Part shown: positions 20,742 through 29,221 of the stretch, piece by piece | How the letters are laid out: each line of letters begins with the position of its first letter | Position numbering within the stretch: the stretch's first letter is position 1 | NCBI RefSeq assembly: GCF_023499255.1 | Contig: NZ_CP092183.1 | Coordinates: 3,840,501-3,904,500, forward strand | DNA length: 64,000 nucleotides | Reading direction: 5' to 3' | Origin: Couchioplanes caeruleus | GTDB lineage: Bacteria > Actinomycetota > Actinomycetes > Mycobacteriales > Micromonosporaceae | Position numbers and translations under genes: made by a program | The notes under the pieces: model-generated | The model's database searches: none | Seen by the model: the letters and a program-made list of their open reading frames with translations, nothing else | Told to the model about the DNA's origin: nothing

Positions 20742-21557
20742 TCACGCGTACCCGTCGAGGCGCGCCTTTGCACCGCCCAGAAATCCGGTCAGGTCGTCGC
20801 CGTGCCAGACGCGGGCCGGCTCGGCGTCGCCGGCGACCGCCGCGGCCAGGCCGGCGACCGGCAGCCCACCGGGAACGGCCGCCGCGGCGAGCACCACGTT
20901 GCCCGCCTTGCGCCCGCGCAGCAGCCCCGGCGGCGCGATCATCGCGACCTCGCCGAACGCCGCCCGCAGCGTCGCCGCCTGGATGCGCGAGTAGGCCAGC
21001 GGCGGCACGTCCGTGAGGTTCATCGCGAGCACGCCGCCGGGCCGCAGCAGCCGGGCCGCGGCCCGCGCGAACCCCACCCCGGCCACACTCGCCGGCATCG
21101 CCGCGCCCTCGAACACGTCGGTGACCACGACGTCGTAACTCTGCGGGTCGCCGGCCTCCACGAACTCCCGGGCGTCGGCCACCTCCACCCCGACGGACGA
21201 AGGCCACGGCAGGTGCTTGGCGACCACCGCGAGCAACAACGGATCGCGCTCCACCACCGTCTGTGACGACCCGGGCCGCGTCGCGGACACCCACCGGGGC
21301 AGCGTCAGCCCGCCGCCACCCAGATGCAGAACCCGCAACGGTACGGCCGCAGGAGCGCACAACCGCAGCACCGCGGCCAACCGGCGCACGTATCCGAAGG
21401 CCAGCACCGTGGGATCGCCCAGATCGACGTACGACTGCGGCACCCCGTCCACGCACACGGTCCAGCCCTGCCCCCGGGCGGGATCCGGCTCGAGCGTCGC
21501 CGTCCCCGAGCTCACCCGCGCGAAGATCGTTGCCCGTCGGTTGCCGTGCGGTGCCAT
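20742..21557 (-). CDS. Spermidine-synthase-like (fused methyltransferase fold) protein
   Basis: 271 residues. The class I methyltransferase/spermidine synthase fold is visible: VLHLGGGGLTLPRWV (SAM-type loop), TVVERDPLLLAVV, VADAREFVEAG and DVVVTDVFEGAAMPAS. Actinobacterial proteins of this kind are annotated as spermidine synthase-like, but many lack proof of polyamine activity; the usual PAPT Asp motif is replaced here by VTDVFEG. It may therefore bind decarboxylated SAM or SAM. No metabolic partner is adjacent. ATG 21557 has the family N-terminus soon after it. Confidence 0.75.
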   Translation of the reverse strand: MAPHGNRRATIFARVSSGTATLEPDPARGQGWTVCVDGVPQSYVDLGDPTVLAFGYVRRLAAVLRLCAPAAVPLRVLHLGGGGLTLPRWVSATRPGSSQTVVERDPLLLAVVAKHLPWPSSVGVEVADAREFVEAGDPQSYDVVVTDVFEGAAMPASVAGVGFARAAARLLRPGGVLAMNLTDVPPLAYSRIQAATLRAAFGEVAMIAPPGLLRGRKAGNVVLAAAAVPGGLPVAGLAAAVAGDAEPARVWHGDDLTGFLGGAKARLDGYA

Positions 21558-21649
21558 CCGGGGCAGGCTACTCAGGGCCCGCGGCGCCGCGCCGAGTGGT
21601 AGCGGTGACGCACCCCAGGCAGGGGAGCACCGATCCCTGGGGGAACACC

Positions 21650-22222
21650 ATGGCGGGTCCGTCGACCGCGCTGTCGCCCGTCATCGCGGCCAGCACGCAC
21701 TGGCTGGTCCGCGCGTACCCCTGCACCGGCCCCGACCCGGTGGCCGTGACCCTCAACGAGCTGCAGGCCCGGCAGGCCGTCACGGTCGCCGCCTGGCTGC
21801 GCTATCCGACCCCGGTCGACGCCGAGCTGGTCGCGATGGCCGGCCCGGGCGGCTCGGCGACGCTGGACTGGCGTACCGGCAGCGAGCCCGACGACGAGCT
21901 GGCCGAGGACGAGGGCTGGCGTACCTGGGTCGACGAGGTCGTGGTGAGCTGGGCCGCCTGCCTGCTCGCCGACCCGCTGCTGGCCGCGCGCGCCGTCGAC
22001 GCGGTGGCCGCGGCCGTACCGGCGGGGCACGACCCGGCCGGCGACCGCCCGCGCCCGCGCCGGCGCCCCGGTGACCTGCCCGCGGAGTTCCGCCGCCTGA
22101 CCGCCCCCGACCAGCGCGAACGCGCCGCCGCGGTGCTGCTGCGCCACCCCGACCTGCTCGAGGCGGTGGCCGAGCTGCACCGTGACGACCTCGTGTACCT
22201 GCTCCCCAGCGTCATCGCCTGA
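21650..22222 (+). CDS. Hypothetical protein, actinobacterial
   Basis: 190 residues, not recognised. It begins MAGPSTALSPVIAASTHWLVRAYPC and is rich in Ala, Asp, Arg and Pro; there is no signal peptide, membrane segment or clear motif. The middle is acidic (DDELAEDEGW) and the C-terminal third is helical (QRERAAAVLLRHPDLLEAVAELHRDDL). ATG 21650 is preceded by GGGGGAAC. Strong third-position G/C bias supports coding. It converges on the DUF2231-type gene with a three-base gap. Confidence 0.6.
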   Translation: MAGPSTALSPVIAASTHWLVRAYPCTGPDPVAVTLNELQARQAVTVAAWLRYPTPVDAELVAMAGPGGSATLDWRTGSEPDDELAEDEGWRTWVDEVVVSWAACLLADPLLAARAVDAVAAAVPAGHDPAGDRPRPRRRPGDLPAEFRRLTAPDQRERAAAVLLRHPDLLEAVAELHRDDLVYLLPSVIA

Positions 22223-22225
22223 GCC

Positions 22226-22789
22226 TCAGTCCCCGTCCGGGCCCCCGTGGGCCGGCGTCGAGCTGACCTTGTCGTTCCACGCCGCCTTCGCGCCGGAGTC
22301 ACCGATGCGGTACGTGTCGAACACGGCGAAACCGGCGATGAGCACGGCCAGCACGGTGACGATCCGGGTGATCGTGACCGACAGCGGGGCCAGGTAGGTC
22401 CGCCGCCCGGTGGCGGTCGCGACGCCCGCGCCGCCGGCCCGCTCCCCGCCGAGGGACCCGGTGGCCGTGGCCTCGCGGTGCCGCCACCAGACCACCAGGG
22501 CCAGCAGCGCCACCGGGATCGCGGCGAAGAGGGCGGTGTCGCCGAGCTCCGCGTGGTCGTGCAGCAGCTCCGTGCGCGGAACCCGCTCCTCCAGCCACTC
22601 GCCGGCGCTCGTCGTCAGCGGCACCAGGATCACCACGAGCACGGACAGGATCGCGTTCGGCCCGGCGAAGCGGCGCCGTGCCTCCGGCCAGGCGGCGGTC
22701 AGGACGAGCAGGAGCGCGGCGAGTGGCAGCAGGACCACGACGGCGTGCACGAGCAGGATGTGCGCCGGCAGCCCGTTGACAGTGCCCAT
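22226..22789 (-). CDS. DUF2231-type membrane protein
   Basis: 187 residues with four hydrophobic segments: LLVHAVVVLLPLAALLLVL, AILSVLVVILVPL, LFAAIPVALLALVVWW and VTITRIVTVLAVLIAGFAVF. The opening GTVNGLPAHILLVHAVVVL-PLA fits the DUF2231 family (small membrane proteins with an early His in the first helix), function unknown. ATG 22789 is preceded by GGAATCC and fits the family start; the frame extends to 22852 without similarity. It is divergent from the response regulator at 22932. Confidence 0.8.
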   Translation of the reverse strand: MGTVNGLPAHILLVHAVVVLLPLAALLLVLTAAWPEARRRFAGPNAILSVLVVILVPLTTSAGEWLEERVPRTELLHDHAELGDTALFAAIPVALLALVVWWRHREATATGSLGGERAGGAGVATATGRRTYLAPLSVTITRIVTVLAVLIAGFAVFDTYRIGDSGAKAAWNDKVSSTPAHGGPDGD

Positions 22790-22931
22790 GGGATTCCTTC
22801 CGATACGGCATAGGAGGCGACGCGGGGTCGCATTCGCCCGGCATCGACGCAAACGCTAGGCCAGTGAATCTTCGAATCCTCCAATTTCTCCCGGAGACGC
22901 TCGGGCGGTGCCGGCCTGCGAGAGTGACACC

Positions 22932-23609
22932 ATGACCGACGCCGTTCCGGGCGCCGCGCGGGTGCTGGTGGTCGAGGACGACCGCGAGCTGGGCCCGCTG
23001 CTGGCCCGCCTGTTCCGCGGCGCCGGGTACGAGTCCGACCTCGCCCCCGACGGCCAGGCCGGGCTGCACCTGGCGCTGACCCGCCGCTACGACGCGATGA
23101 TCGTCGACCGCGGGCTGCCCGCCATCGAGGGCCTCGACCTGCTGGGACGCCTGCGCCGCAGCGGCGTCACGGTCCCCGCGCTCGTGCTGACGGCGTTGGG
23201 CACGGTGGCCGACCGGGTGGCGGGCCTGGACAGCGGCGCCGAGGACTACCTCGTCAAGCCGTTCGAGGTCGACGAGCTGCTGGCCCGGGTACGCGTCCTG
23301 CTGCGCCGGCGTGCCGCCGCGGGAGACCGGCTGGCCGTGGGCGACGCGGAGTTCGACCTCATCTCCCGGACGGTGACCGGCCCGGACGGCTCGGTGGTGG
23401 CGCTGTCCGGCCGGGAGAGCGACCTGCTGCGGCTGCTGGCCCGGAACCCGTCGCAGGCCTTCACCCGCGAGCAGATCGTGGCGCACGTGTTCCCCGATGC
23501 CACCAGCGTCACCCTCGTCGACACGTACGTGCACTATCTGCGGCGCAAGCTCGGGGCGGCGGCGATCTCGACCGTCCGGGGCGTGGGTTACCGGCTCGGG
23601 CGCGCATGA
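22932..23609 (+). CDS. OmpR/PhoB-type response regulator
   Basis: 225 residues. The receiver domain has the acidic pair (VVEDDRE), phospho-acceptor Asp in MIVDRGLP, and the conserved Lys in YLVKPFE. The C-terminal winged-helix domain (LSGRESDLLRLLARNPSQAFTREQIVAHVF ... VDTYVHYLRRKL ... VRGVGYRLG) binds DNA. ATG 22932 is used since the receiver starts right after it. The stop overlaps the histidine kinase start (ATGA), so the two form a coupled pair. Target genes are not known; flavohemoglobin downstream is an obvious candidate. Confidence 0.93.
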   Translation: MTDAVPGAARVLVVEDDRELGPLLARLFRGAGYESDLAPDGQAGLHLALTRRYDAMIVDRGLPAIEGLDLLGRLRRSGVTVPALVLTALGTVADRVAGLDSGAEDYLVKPFEVDELLARVRVLLRRRAAAGDRLAVGDAEFDLISRTVTGPDGSVVALSGRESDLLRLLARNPSQAFTREQIVAHVFPDATSVTLVDTYVHYLRRKLGAAAISTVRGVGYRLGRA

Positions 23610-24832
23610 GGCCGGGACGTGCGCAGCAGGACCCGGATCACGTCCTGCTGCGCCGGGCACGCCGCGTCATCGCGCTGCAGACCGCGGCCGCGATCACGGT
23701 GAGCCTGCTGGTCGTCGGCGTGCTCGCCCTCATCGTGGTGACGCGCAGCCAGAACGCCGCCGCGACCTCTCTGCTGCGCGACACCGCGGCGAGCGCGGAC
23801 GACGTGGAGGACCCGCCGCCGGGTGTGTGGATCTTCCGGCAGGACGCCGCCGGCGCGGTGGAGGGCACCCGCGACGCGCCCGGCCGTCTTCCCGATCTCG
23901 CCGCCCTCGCCCGGGTCCGCGCGGGCGGGCCGGCCGAGACGGGCGAGACCGGCGGCCGCGAGGGCGGCTACCTGGTCCTGACCACGCGGCGCGACGACCG
24001 GGTCGTGCAGGTCGTCATGAGCCGGCACGAGCAGCACGACGAGCGCGAGCGGCTGATCGGCGCGCTCGCCGCCGGGGAGCTGGTCGGCCTGCTCATCGCG
24101 GCGCTCTCGGCGACGCTGCTGGCCCGCCGCGCGACGGCCCCGCTCGCGGACGCCCTCGCGCGGCAGCGGCGGTTCGTCGCGGACGCCAGCCACGAGCTGC
24201 GCACGCCGCTCACCCAGCTGCACACCCGGGCGCAGCTGCTCCAGATGGACCTGCGGGCCGGCGAGACCGGCGAGAGCGTCGCCACGGACGTCGACCGGCT
24301 CGTCGCGGGCACCCGGCACCTCGGCGAGGTCGTCGAGGACCTGCTGCTGTCCACCCAGCTCAGCCGCCGCGACGACGCGCGCGTACCGGTGGACCTGCGG
24401 GCCGTGGCGGCGGACGTCATCGCCGACCACGCCAACCGAGCCCGCGAGCAGGACGTGGAGCTGACCCTCGTCCCCGCGGCCGACGGGCCGGCCGTGGTCC
24501 GCGGCCACCGGGCGGCCCTGCGGCGGGTGCTCACCGCCCTGGTCGACAACGCGCTGAGCCACACCGCGGGCGGCGGGCACGTCAGCGTCGAGCTGGGCCG
24601 CGAGCACGCCGTGGTCAGCGTCGTGGTCCGCGACGACGGCACCGGCTTCGACCCGGCCGACACGGAACGGCTGTTCGCCCGTTTCGCCCGCGGCAGCCAC
24701 GGCGACCAGCGCCGCTTCGGGCTCGGGCTGGCCCTGGCCCGCGAGGTCGTCACCGGGCACGGCGGCACGATCGAGGCGTCCGGCCGTCCCGGGCAGGGCG
24801 CTGCCTTCACCATCCGCCTGCCCGCCGGCTGA
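23606..24832 (+). CDS. Sensor histidine kinase, partner of the upstream response regulator
   Basis: 408 residues. Two membrane helices (about residues 22-45 and 154-175) flank an extracytoplasmic region of about 105 residues. The H-box is FVADASHELRTPLTQL, followed by an N-box (VDNALSHTAGG), DDGTGFDP and GLGLALAREVVTGHGG. There is only a short HAMP-like linker between the second helix and the H-box. The outer domain is rich in Arg/Gly/Asp with no known fold visible. It is coupled to the regulator by ATGA and lies 128 bp before the flavohemoglobin gene. Confidence 0.93.
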   Translation: MRPGRAQQDPDHVLLRRARRVIALQTAAAITVSLLVVGVLALIVVTRSQNAAATSLLRDTAASADDVEDPPPGVWIFRQDAAGAVEGTRDAPGRLPDLAALARVRAGGPAETGETGGREGGYLVLTTRRDDRVVQVVMSRHEQHDERERLIGALAAGELVGLLIAALSATLLARRATAPLADALARQRRFVADASHELRTPLTQLHTRAQLLQMDLRAGETGESVATDVDRLVAGTRHLGEVVEDLLLSTQLSRRDDARVPVDLRAVAADVIADHANRAREQDVELTLVPAADGPAVVRGHRAALRRVLTALVDNALSHTAGGGHVSVELGREHAVVSVVVRDDGTGFDPADTERLFARFARGSHGDQRRFGLGLALAREVVTGHGGTIEASGRPGQGAAFTIRLPAG

Positions 24833-24960
24833 CGAGGCGTACATCACGGTCGAAATCACCCGGGCGGGACCTTCGGCACTCAACCCGGCAGTTCCACGCC
24901 CATACGGTCGCCCGGGCGGTCGCGGAACCGGCTGCCCGTTCCCGCGACCGAAGGAGAACC

Positions 24961-26175
24961 TTGCTCACACCGTCGTCGGCAGCCGTCGTCACCTCGACCC
25001 TGCCCGCAGTGCGCAGCCACGCCGAGGCCATCACCGGCGCCTTCTACACCCGGATGTTCGCCGCCCACCCGGAACTGCTGGACCTGTTCAACCGCGGCAA
25101 CCAGGCGACCGGCAAGCAGCGGCAGGCCCTCGCCGGGGCCGTCGTCGGGTACGCCGAGCACCTCACCGCCGGATCCGCCGTGCCGTGGACCCCGATCGTC
25201 GAGCGGATCGCGCACAAGCACGCCTCGCTCGGGATCACGCCGGCGCAGTACCCGATCGTCGGACGGCATCTGCTGGCCGCCGTGGGGGAGGTCCTCGGCG
25301 ACGCGGTCACGCCGGACGTGGCCCGGGCCTGGGACGAGGTGTACTGGCTGTTCGCCTGCGAGCTGGTCGCCCGGGAGGCGCGGCTCTACCAGCACGCCGG
25401 CGTCGGCGACCCGGCCGCGGTGTGGCGTTCGTGGCGGGTGACCGACCGCGTGGAGGAGACCGGGGACGTCGTCTCGCTCGTGCTCGCGCCGGCCGACGGC
25501 CGCCCCGCCGGCCGGTTCGTCCCCGGCCAGTACGTCTCGGTGATCGCCGAGCTGGGCGCCGGAGCCGGCCGGCAGATCCGTCAGTACAGCCTGTCCGGCC
25601 GGCCCGGCGCCGACACGTGGCAGATCACCGTCAAGCGGGTCCGCGCCCAGGGCGGCGCACCGGCCGGCGCGGTGTCGTCGTTCCTGCACGACAGCGTCGC
25701 GCCCGGCGACGAGCTCCGCGTGAGCCCGGCGTTCGGCGACGTCAGCAGCGTGCCCGGCGACGGGCCGCTGGTGCTGGTCAGCGCGGGCATCGGCGTGACA
25801 CCGGCGATGTCGGCGCTCGAGCACCTCGCCGAGCACGGCCCGCAGCGGCCGGTCGTGCTCGTGCACGCCGACCGGGCCGGCTCCACCCACGCGCTGCGCC
25901 GGCACCTGCCGCGGCTCAGCCGGAGCCTGCCCGAGCTGCGCCTCGACCTCTGGTACGAGCACGGCGCGGACGCGGAGCCGGTGGCCGTCGACCGGGCGCG
26001 CGTGAACGCCGGCCGGGTGAACCCCGACTCCATCCCGCTGCCGCCGGGCGCCCACGTGCACCTCTGCGGCCCGCTGCCGTTCATGAACCACGTCCGCAGC
26101 AACCTGCTGAGCCGCGGCGTGCCCGGTGACCGGATCGCGTACGAGGTGTTCGGTCCCGAGATGCTGCGGTCCTGA
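24961..26175 (+). CDS. hmp: Flavohemoglobin (nitric oxide dioxygenase)
   Basis: 404 residues: globin domain (1-140), FAD domain with RQYSLSGRPG, and NAD domain with SAGIGVTPAMSALEHL and a late CGPLPFMNHV. It converts NO to nitrate using NAD(P)H and O2. The start is TTG 24961 behind AAGGAG. With this start the key residues fall at Tyr29, Gln53 and His85, exactly the positions known in E. coli Hmp, which supports the choice; no ATG/GTG in frame fits. It may be regulated by the two-component system upstream, or by an NO-responsive repressor not seen here. It converges with the PPOX gene, six bases between stops. Confidence 0.94.
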   Translation: MLTPSSAAVVTSTLPAVRSHAEAITGAFYTRMFAAHPELLDLFNRGNQATGKQRQALAGAVVGYAEHLTAGSAVPWTPIVERIAHKHASLGITPAQYPIVGRHLLAAVGEVLGDAVTPDVARAWDEVYWLFACELVAREARLYQHAGVGDPAAVWRSWRVTDRVEETGDVVSLVLAPADGRPAGRFVPGQYVSVIAELGAGAGRQIRQYSLSGRPGADTWQITVKRVRAQGGAPAGAVSSFLHDSVAPGDELRVSPAFGDVSSVPGDGPLVLVSAGIGVTPAMSALEHLAEHGPQRPVVLVHADRAGSTHALRRHLPRLSRSLPELRLDLWYEHGADAEPVAVDRARVNAGRVNPDSIPLPPGAHVHLCGPLPFMNHVRSNLLSRGVPGDRIAYEVFGPEMLRS

Positions 26176-26181
26176 CGGGGC

Positions 26182-26643
26182 TCAGGCCAGCCGGGCCGGG
26201 AAGCCGCCGGTGGCGATCGGGCCCCACGACTCGATCGTCACGCGGATCAGCGACTTCCCCTGGTCGCGCATCGCCTGGCGGTACTCGTCCCAGTCCGGGT
26301 GCTCGCCGGAGATCACCCGGAAGTACTCGACGAGCGGCTCCAGCGCCTCCGGCAGGTCCAGCACCTCGGCGGTCCCGTCGACCTGCACCCACGCGCCGCC
26401 GAAGTCGTCGGAGAGCACGCAGACGCTGACCCGCGGATCGCGGCGGATGTTGGCCGCCTTCGCGCGTTCCGGGTACGTGGAGATGACGATGCGGCCCTGC
26501 GCGTCGAGGCCGCAGGTGTTGGGCGAGGACTGCGGACGGCCGTCGCGCCGGGTGGTCATGAGGATCGCGTGGTGCCGCGGCCGCAGGAACTCGAGGAGCT
26601 CCTCCCGGCCGACCTTCGTGTTCGTGGCGACGGTGCGGGGCAT
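26182..26643 (-). CDS. PPOX-class (pyridoxamine 5'-phosphate oxidase-like, likely F420- or flavin-dependent) protein
   Basis: 153 residues. A split-barrel flavin-binding fold is suggested by ELLEFLRPRHHAILMTTRRDGRPQSSPNTCGLDAQGRIVISTYPERAKAANIRRDPRVSVCVL (spans residues 14-76), the classic actinobacterial PPOX opening, and the later W-V-Q-V-D-G-T-A-E-V strand. Members of this group use F420 or FMN to reduce small molecules; the cofactor is not decidable by eye. It lies four bases downstream of ppgK on the same strand, so it may be in the same transcript. Confidence 0.85.
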   Translation of the reverse strand: MPRTVATNTKVGREELLEFLRPRHHAILMTTRRDGRPQSSPNTCGLDAQGRIVISTYPERAKAANIRRDPRVSVCVLSDDFGGAWVQVDGTAEVLDLPEALEPLVEYFRVISGEHPDWDEYRQAMRDQGKSLIRVTIESWGPIATGGFPARLA

Positions 26644-26647
26644 GCGC

Positions 26648-27460
26648 TCAGTCCTCCCGGCCCGCGACGGCCGCGCCGGCGACGCCGGGCCGGTCCGCCT
26701 GCGTCTGCACCGCGCCCGGGTGCCCGTCGGCCTGCTCGGCGGTGACCGCCGCGCCGATGATGCCGGCGTTGTTGAGCAGGGTGGCGGGCACGATCGGGGT
26801 ACGGATCTCGAGCAGCGGGAGCCACTTGTCGGACTTCTTGCTGACCCCGCCGCCGACGATGAACAGCCGCGGCGACAGCAGCATCTCCACGTGGCGCAGG
26901 TAGTCCTGGACCCGGCCGGCCCACTTCTCCCAGCTCAGGTCCTCCTGCTCGCGGGCGCGGTCGGAGGCCCGCAGCTCCGCGTCCTTGCCGTCGAGCTCCA
27001 GGTGGCCGAACTCGGTGTTCGGCACCAGCGTGCCGTCGAGGAACAGCGCGCTGCCGATGCCCGTACCGAAGGTCAGCATCATCACCAGCCCGCGCTGGTC
27101 GTGCCCGGCGCCGAAGGCGACCTCGGCGACGCCCGCGGCGTCGGCGTCGTTGAGCACCGACACCGGCTTGCCCAGGCGGTCGGCGAACAGCCGGGCGGCG
27201 GGCGCGTCGACCCACGACTTGTCGACGTTCGCGGCGGTACGCGTCACGCCGTCCACGACGACGCCGGGGAAGGTGACGCCGACCCGTTCGTAGTCGCCGA
27301 ACTGCCCGGCCACCTCGGCGACCGCCTCGACCACGCTCGCCACGTCCGAGGGCTGCGGCGTCGGTACGCGGACCCGTTCCGCGAGCAACTCGCCGCGCAC
27401 CGTGTCGACCGGTGCCCCTTTCACGCCCGACCCGCCGATGTCGATGCCGAGAATGGCCAT
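26648..27460 (-). CDS. ppgK: Polyphosphate glucokinase (ROK family)
   Basis: 270 residues. ROK/glucokinase motifs are seen: [13 protein letters not shown] (phosphate 1), [15 protein letters not shown] (catalytic Asp), [29 protein letters not shown]. The KSWVDAP-like segment is characteristic of the polyphosphate-using group. It phosphorylates glucose using inorganic polyphosphate or ATP, feeding glycolysis and glycogen-like storage. The C-terminus is extended with about 25 Ala/Asp/Gly-rich residues ([17 protein letters not shown]...). It is divergent from the subtilase gene at 27629. Confidence 0.93.
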   Translation of the reverse strand: MAILGIDIGGSGVKGAPVDTVRGELLAERVRVPTPQPSDVASVVEAVAEVAGQFGDYERVGVTFPGVVVDGVTRTAANVDKSWVDAPAARLFADRLGKPVSVLNDADAAGVAEVAFGAGHDQRGLVMMLTFGTGIGSALFLDGTLVPNTEFGHLELDGKDAELRASDRAREQEDLSWEKWAGRVQDYLRHVEMLLSPRLFIVGGGVSKKSDKWLPLLEIRTPIVPATLLNNAGIIGAAVTAEQADGHPGAVQTQADRPGVAGAAVAGRED

Positions 27461-27628
27461 CTGCTGTTCTCCAGTCTCCGTGCGTTTCGACGGTGTTTAC
27501 CCCCGCACACCCGTGGTCGAATCGTGCCATCCCGCGGTCGGGGCGAATCGCCGGGGGAATTTGGCTACAGACCGTGATCGCCCGGCCGATGGGCCCCCGA
27601 GCAGGAGACCGATCAACGGAGGGCCGGC

Positions 27629-29221
27629 ATGGGATCACTTGCGCGTGCAGCGACAACGGCAGGGCTCGCCGCCGTCCTCACGGCCGGTGGGCCGGCCGTG
27701 ACCGGCGCCGTCCCGGTGGCCGCCCCGCAGCTCGCCGGTGTGTGGCAGAGCGACGGTTGGCTCAACCAGACCGGCAGCACGCCGCTGCCCGGCGTCATCA
27801 AGGGCGCCGGGGCCGACAGGGCGGACAAGGACGACCCCGACGACGGCTACACGCCCGCGGGCGTCGCGCTCACCGGCGCGGGCATCGGCGTCGCCCTGAT
27901 CGACTCGGGTGTCGCACCGGTGCCCGGGCTCACCGGCGCCGGCAAGGTCGTCAACGGTCCGGACCTGTCGTTCGAGTCGCAGAGCAGCAACCTGCGCTAT
28001 CTGGACACGTACGGCCACGGCACGCACATGGCCGGCATCATCGCCGGACAGGACCCGGCCACCGCGGGCGCGAGCGGTTTCCGTGGCGTGGCGCCGGGCG
28101 CCCACCTGCTCAGCCTCAAGGTCGCCGCCGCCGACGGTGCGGTGGACGTGTCACAGGTCATCGCGGCCATCGACTGGGTCGTCGAGCACCGCAACGACAA
28201 GGGCCTCAACATCCGCGTGCTGAACCTCTCCTACGGCACCGGGTCGGCGCAGTCCAGCACCCGTGATCCGCTGGCGTACGCCGTGGAGCAGGCCTGGGCC
28301 GCGGGCATCGTCGTGGTCGTGGCCGGCGGCAACGACGGCTTCATGGCGGATCGCCTCACCATGCCCGCCGCGGATCCGGATGTCATCGCCGTGGGGGCCG
28401 CCGACGCCCGGGGCACGGACGTGCGCACGGACGACACCGTCGCCGACTTCAGCAACCGTGGCAACGCCGCCCGGCACGCCGACGTGCTGGCCTCCGGGCG
28501 CTCGATCGTGTCGCTGCGCGCGCCGGGCTCGTACATCGACCGCACGTACCCGGGTGCGCACCTGAGCGCGACGGCCGACCCGGCGCAGCGGTTCCTGCGC
28601 GGCAGCGGGACGTCGCAGGCGGCGGCCGTGGTCTCCGGCTCGGTCGCGCTGTTGCTGCAGCAGCGCCCCAGCCTGAAGCCGGACCAGGTCAAGCAGCTGC
28701 TGATGAGCACGGCCGACCCGATCACCGGCGGTGACGCGTACGCGGCCGGCGCCGGGCAGATCAACGTCGCCCGTGCCGCCCGGACCGCGACGAAGGGCGC
28801 CGGCACGCAGGTCAACGCGGCCGCCACCGGGCTCGGCTCGCTCGAGGCGTCGCGCGGCGGCGCGTACGTCTACGACTCGGTGACCGGCACGCCGCTGACC
28901 GGGGAGCGGGACATCTTCGGGCGCCCCTGGGCCGCGTCGGCGTGGGCCGCCGGCTCGGCGAAGCAGCAGGTCTGGGAAGGCGGCACCTGGAACGGTTCCG
29001 CGTGGACGGGCGCCACCTGGGGTGCCCCGGTCGCCGGTGACCAGACGTGGGCGCCGCTGACCTGGTCCGGGCGCTCCTGGTCCGGGGCGACGTGGTCGGG
29101 ACGCAGCTGGTCCGGCGCGACCTGGAGCGGGCGCTCCTGGTCCGGCGACACCTGGAGCGGCCGGTCGTGGAGCGGGCGCAGCTGGTCGGCGGCCGGCTGG
29201 ACCGGGGACCCGTGGCGGTAG
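27629..29221 (+). CDS. Secreted S8 subtilisin-like serine peptidase with Trp pentapeptide-repeat tail
   Basis: 530 residues. An N-terminal signal peptide (cleavage plausible near residue 27-32) is followed by a peptidase S8 domain with the triad Asp92 (ALIDSGV), His130 (GHGTHMAG) and Ser329 (GSGTSQAAAV), plus the oxyanion Asn (VVAGGNDG). From about residue 440 there is an unusual tail: loosely spaced Trp-Gly pairs and then about nine units of W-S-G-x-(S/T) such as WSGRS and WSGAT. The tail would be exposed after export and could bind peptidoglycan or carbohydrate; this is a guess. The ATG is preceded by GGAGGG. Its stop overlaps the start of the GGDEF-EAL gene, so they are probably co-translated. 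Confidence 0.92.
   Translation: MGSLARAATTAGLAAVLTAGGPAVTGAVPVAAPQLAGVWQSDGWLNQTGSTPLPGVIKGAGADRADKDDPDDGYTPAGVALTGAGIGVALIDSGVAPVPGLTGAGKVVNGPDLSFESQSSNLRYLDTYGHGTHMAGIIAGQDPATAGASGFRGVAPGAHLLSLKVAAADGAVDVSQVIAAIDWVVEHRNDKGLNIRVLNLSYGTGSAQSSTRDPLAYAVEQAWAAGIVVVVAGGNDGFMADRLTMPAADPDVIAVGAADARGTDVRTDDTVADFSNRGNAARHADVLASGRSIVSLRAPGSYIDRTYPGAHLSATADPAQRFLRGSGTSQAAAVVSGSVALLLQQRPSLKPDQVKQLLMSTADPITGGDAYAAGAGQINVARAARTATKGAGTQVNAAATGLGSLEASRGGAYVYDSVTGTPLTGERDIFGRPWAASAWAAGSAKQQVWEGGTWNGSAWTGATWGAPVAGDQTWAPLTWSGRSWSGATWSGRSWSGATWSGRSWSGDTWSGRSWSGRSWSAAGWTGDPWR

Noticed and set aside
24860..24890. DosR-like box upstream of flavohemoglobin (GGGACCTTCGGCAC)
   Set aside because: Only part of the 20-bp consensus matches and the second half lacks symmetry.
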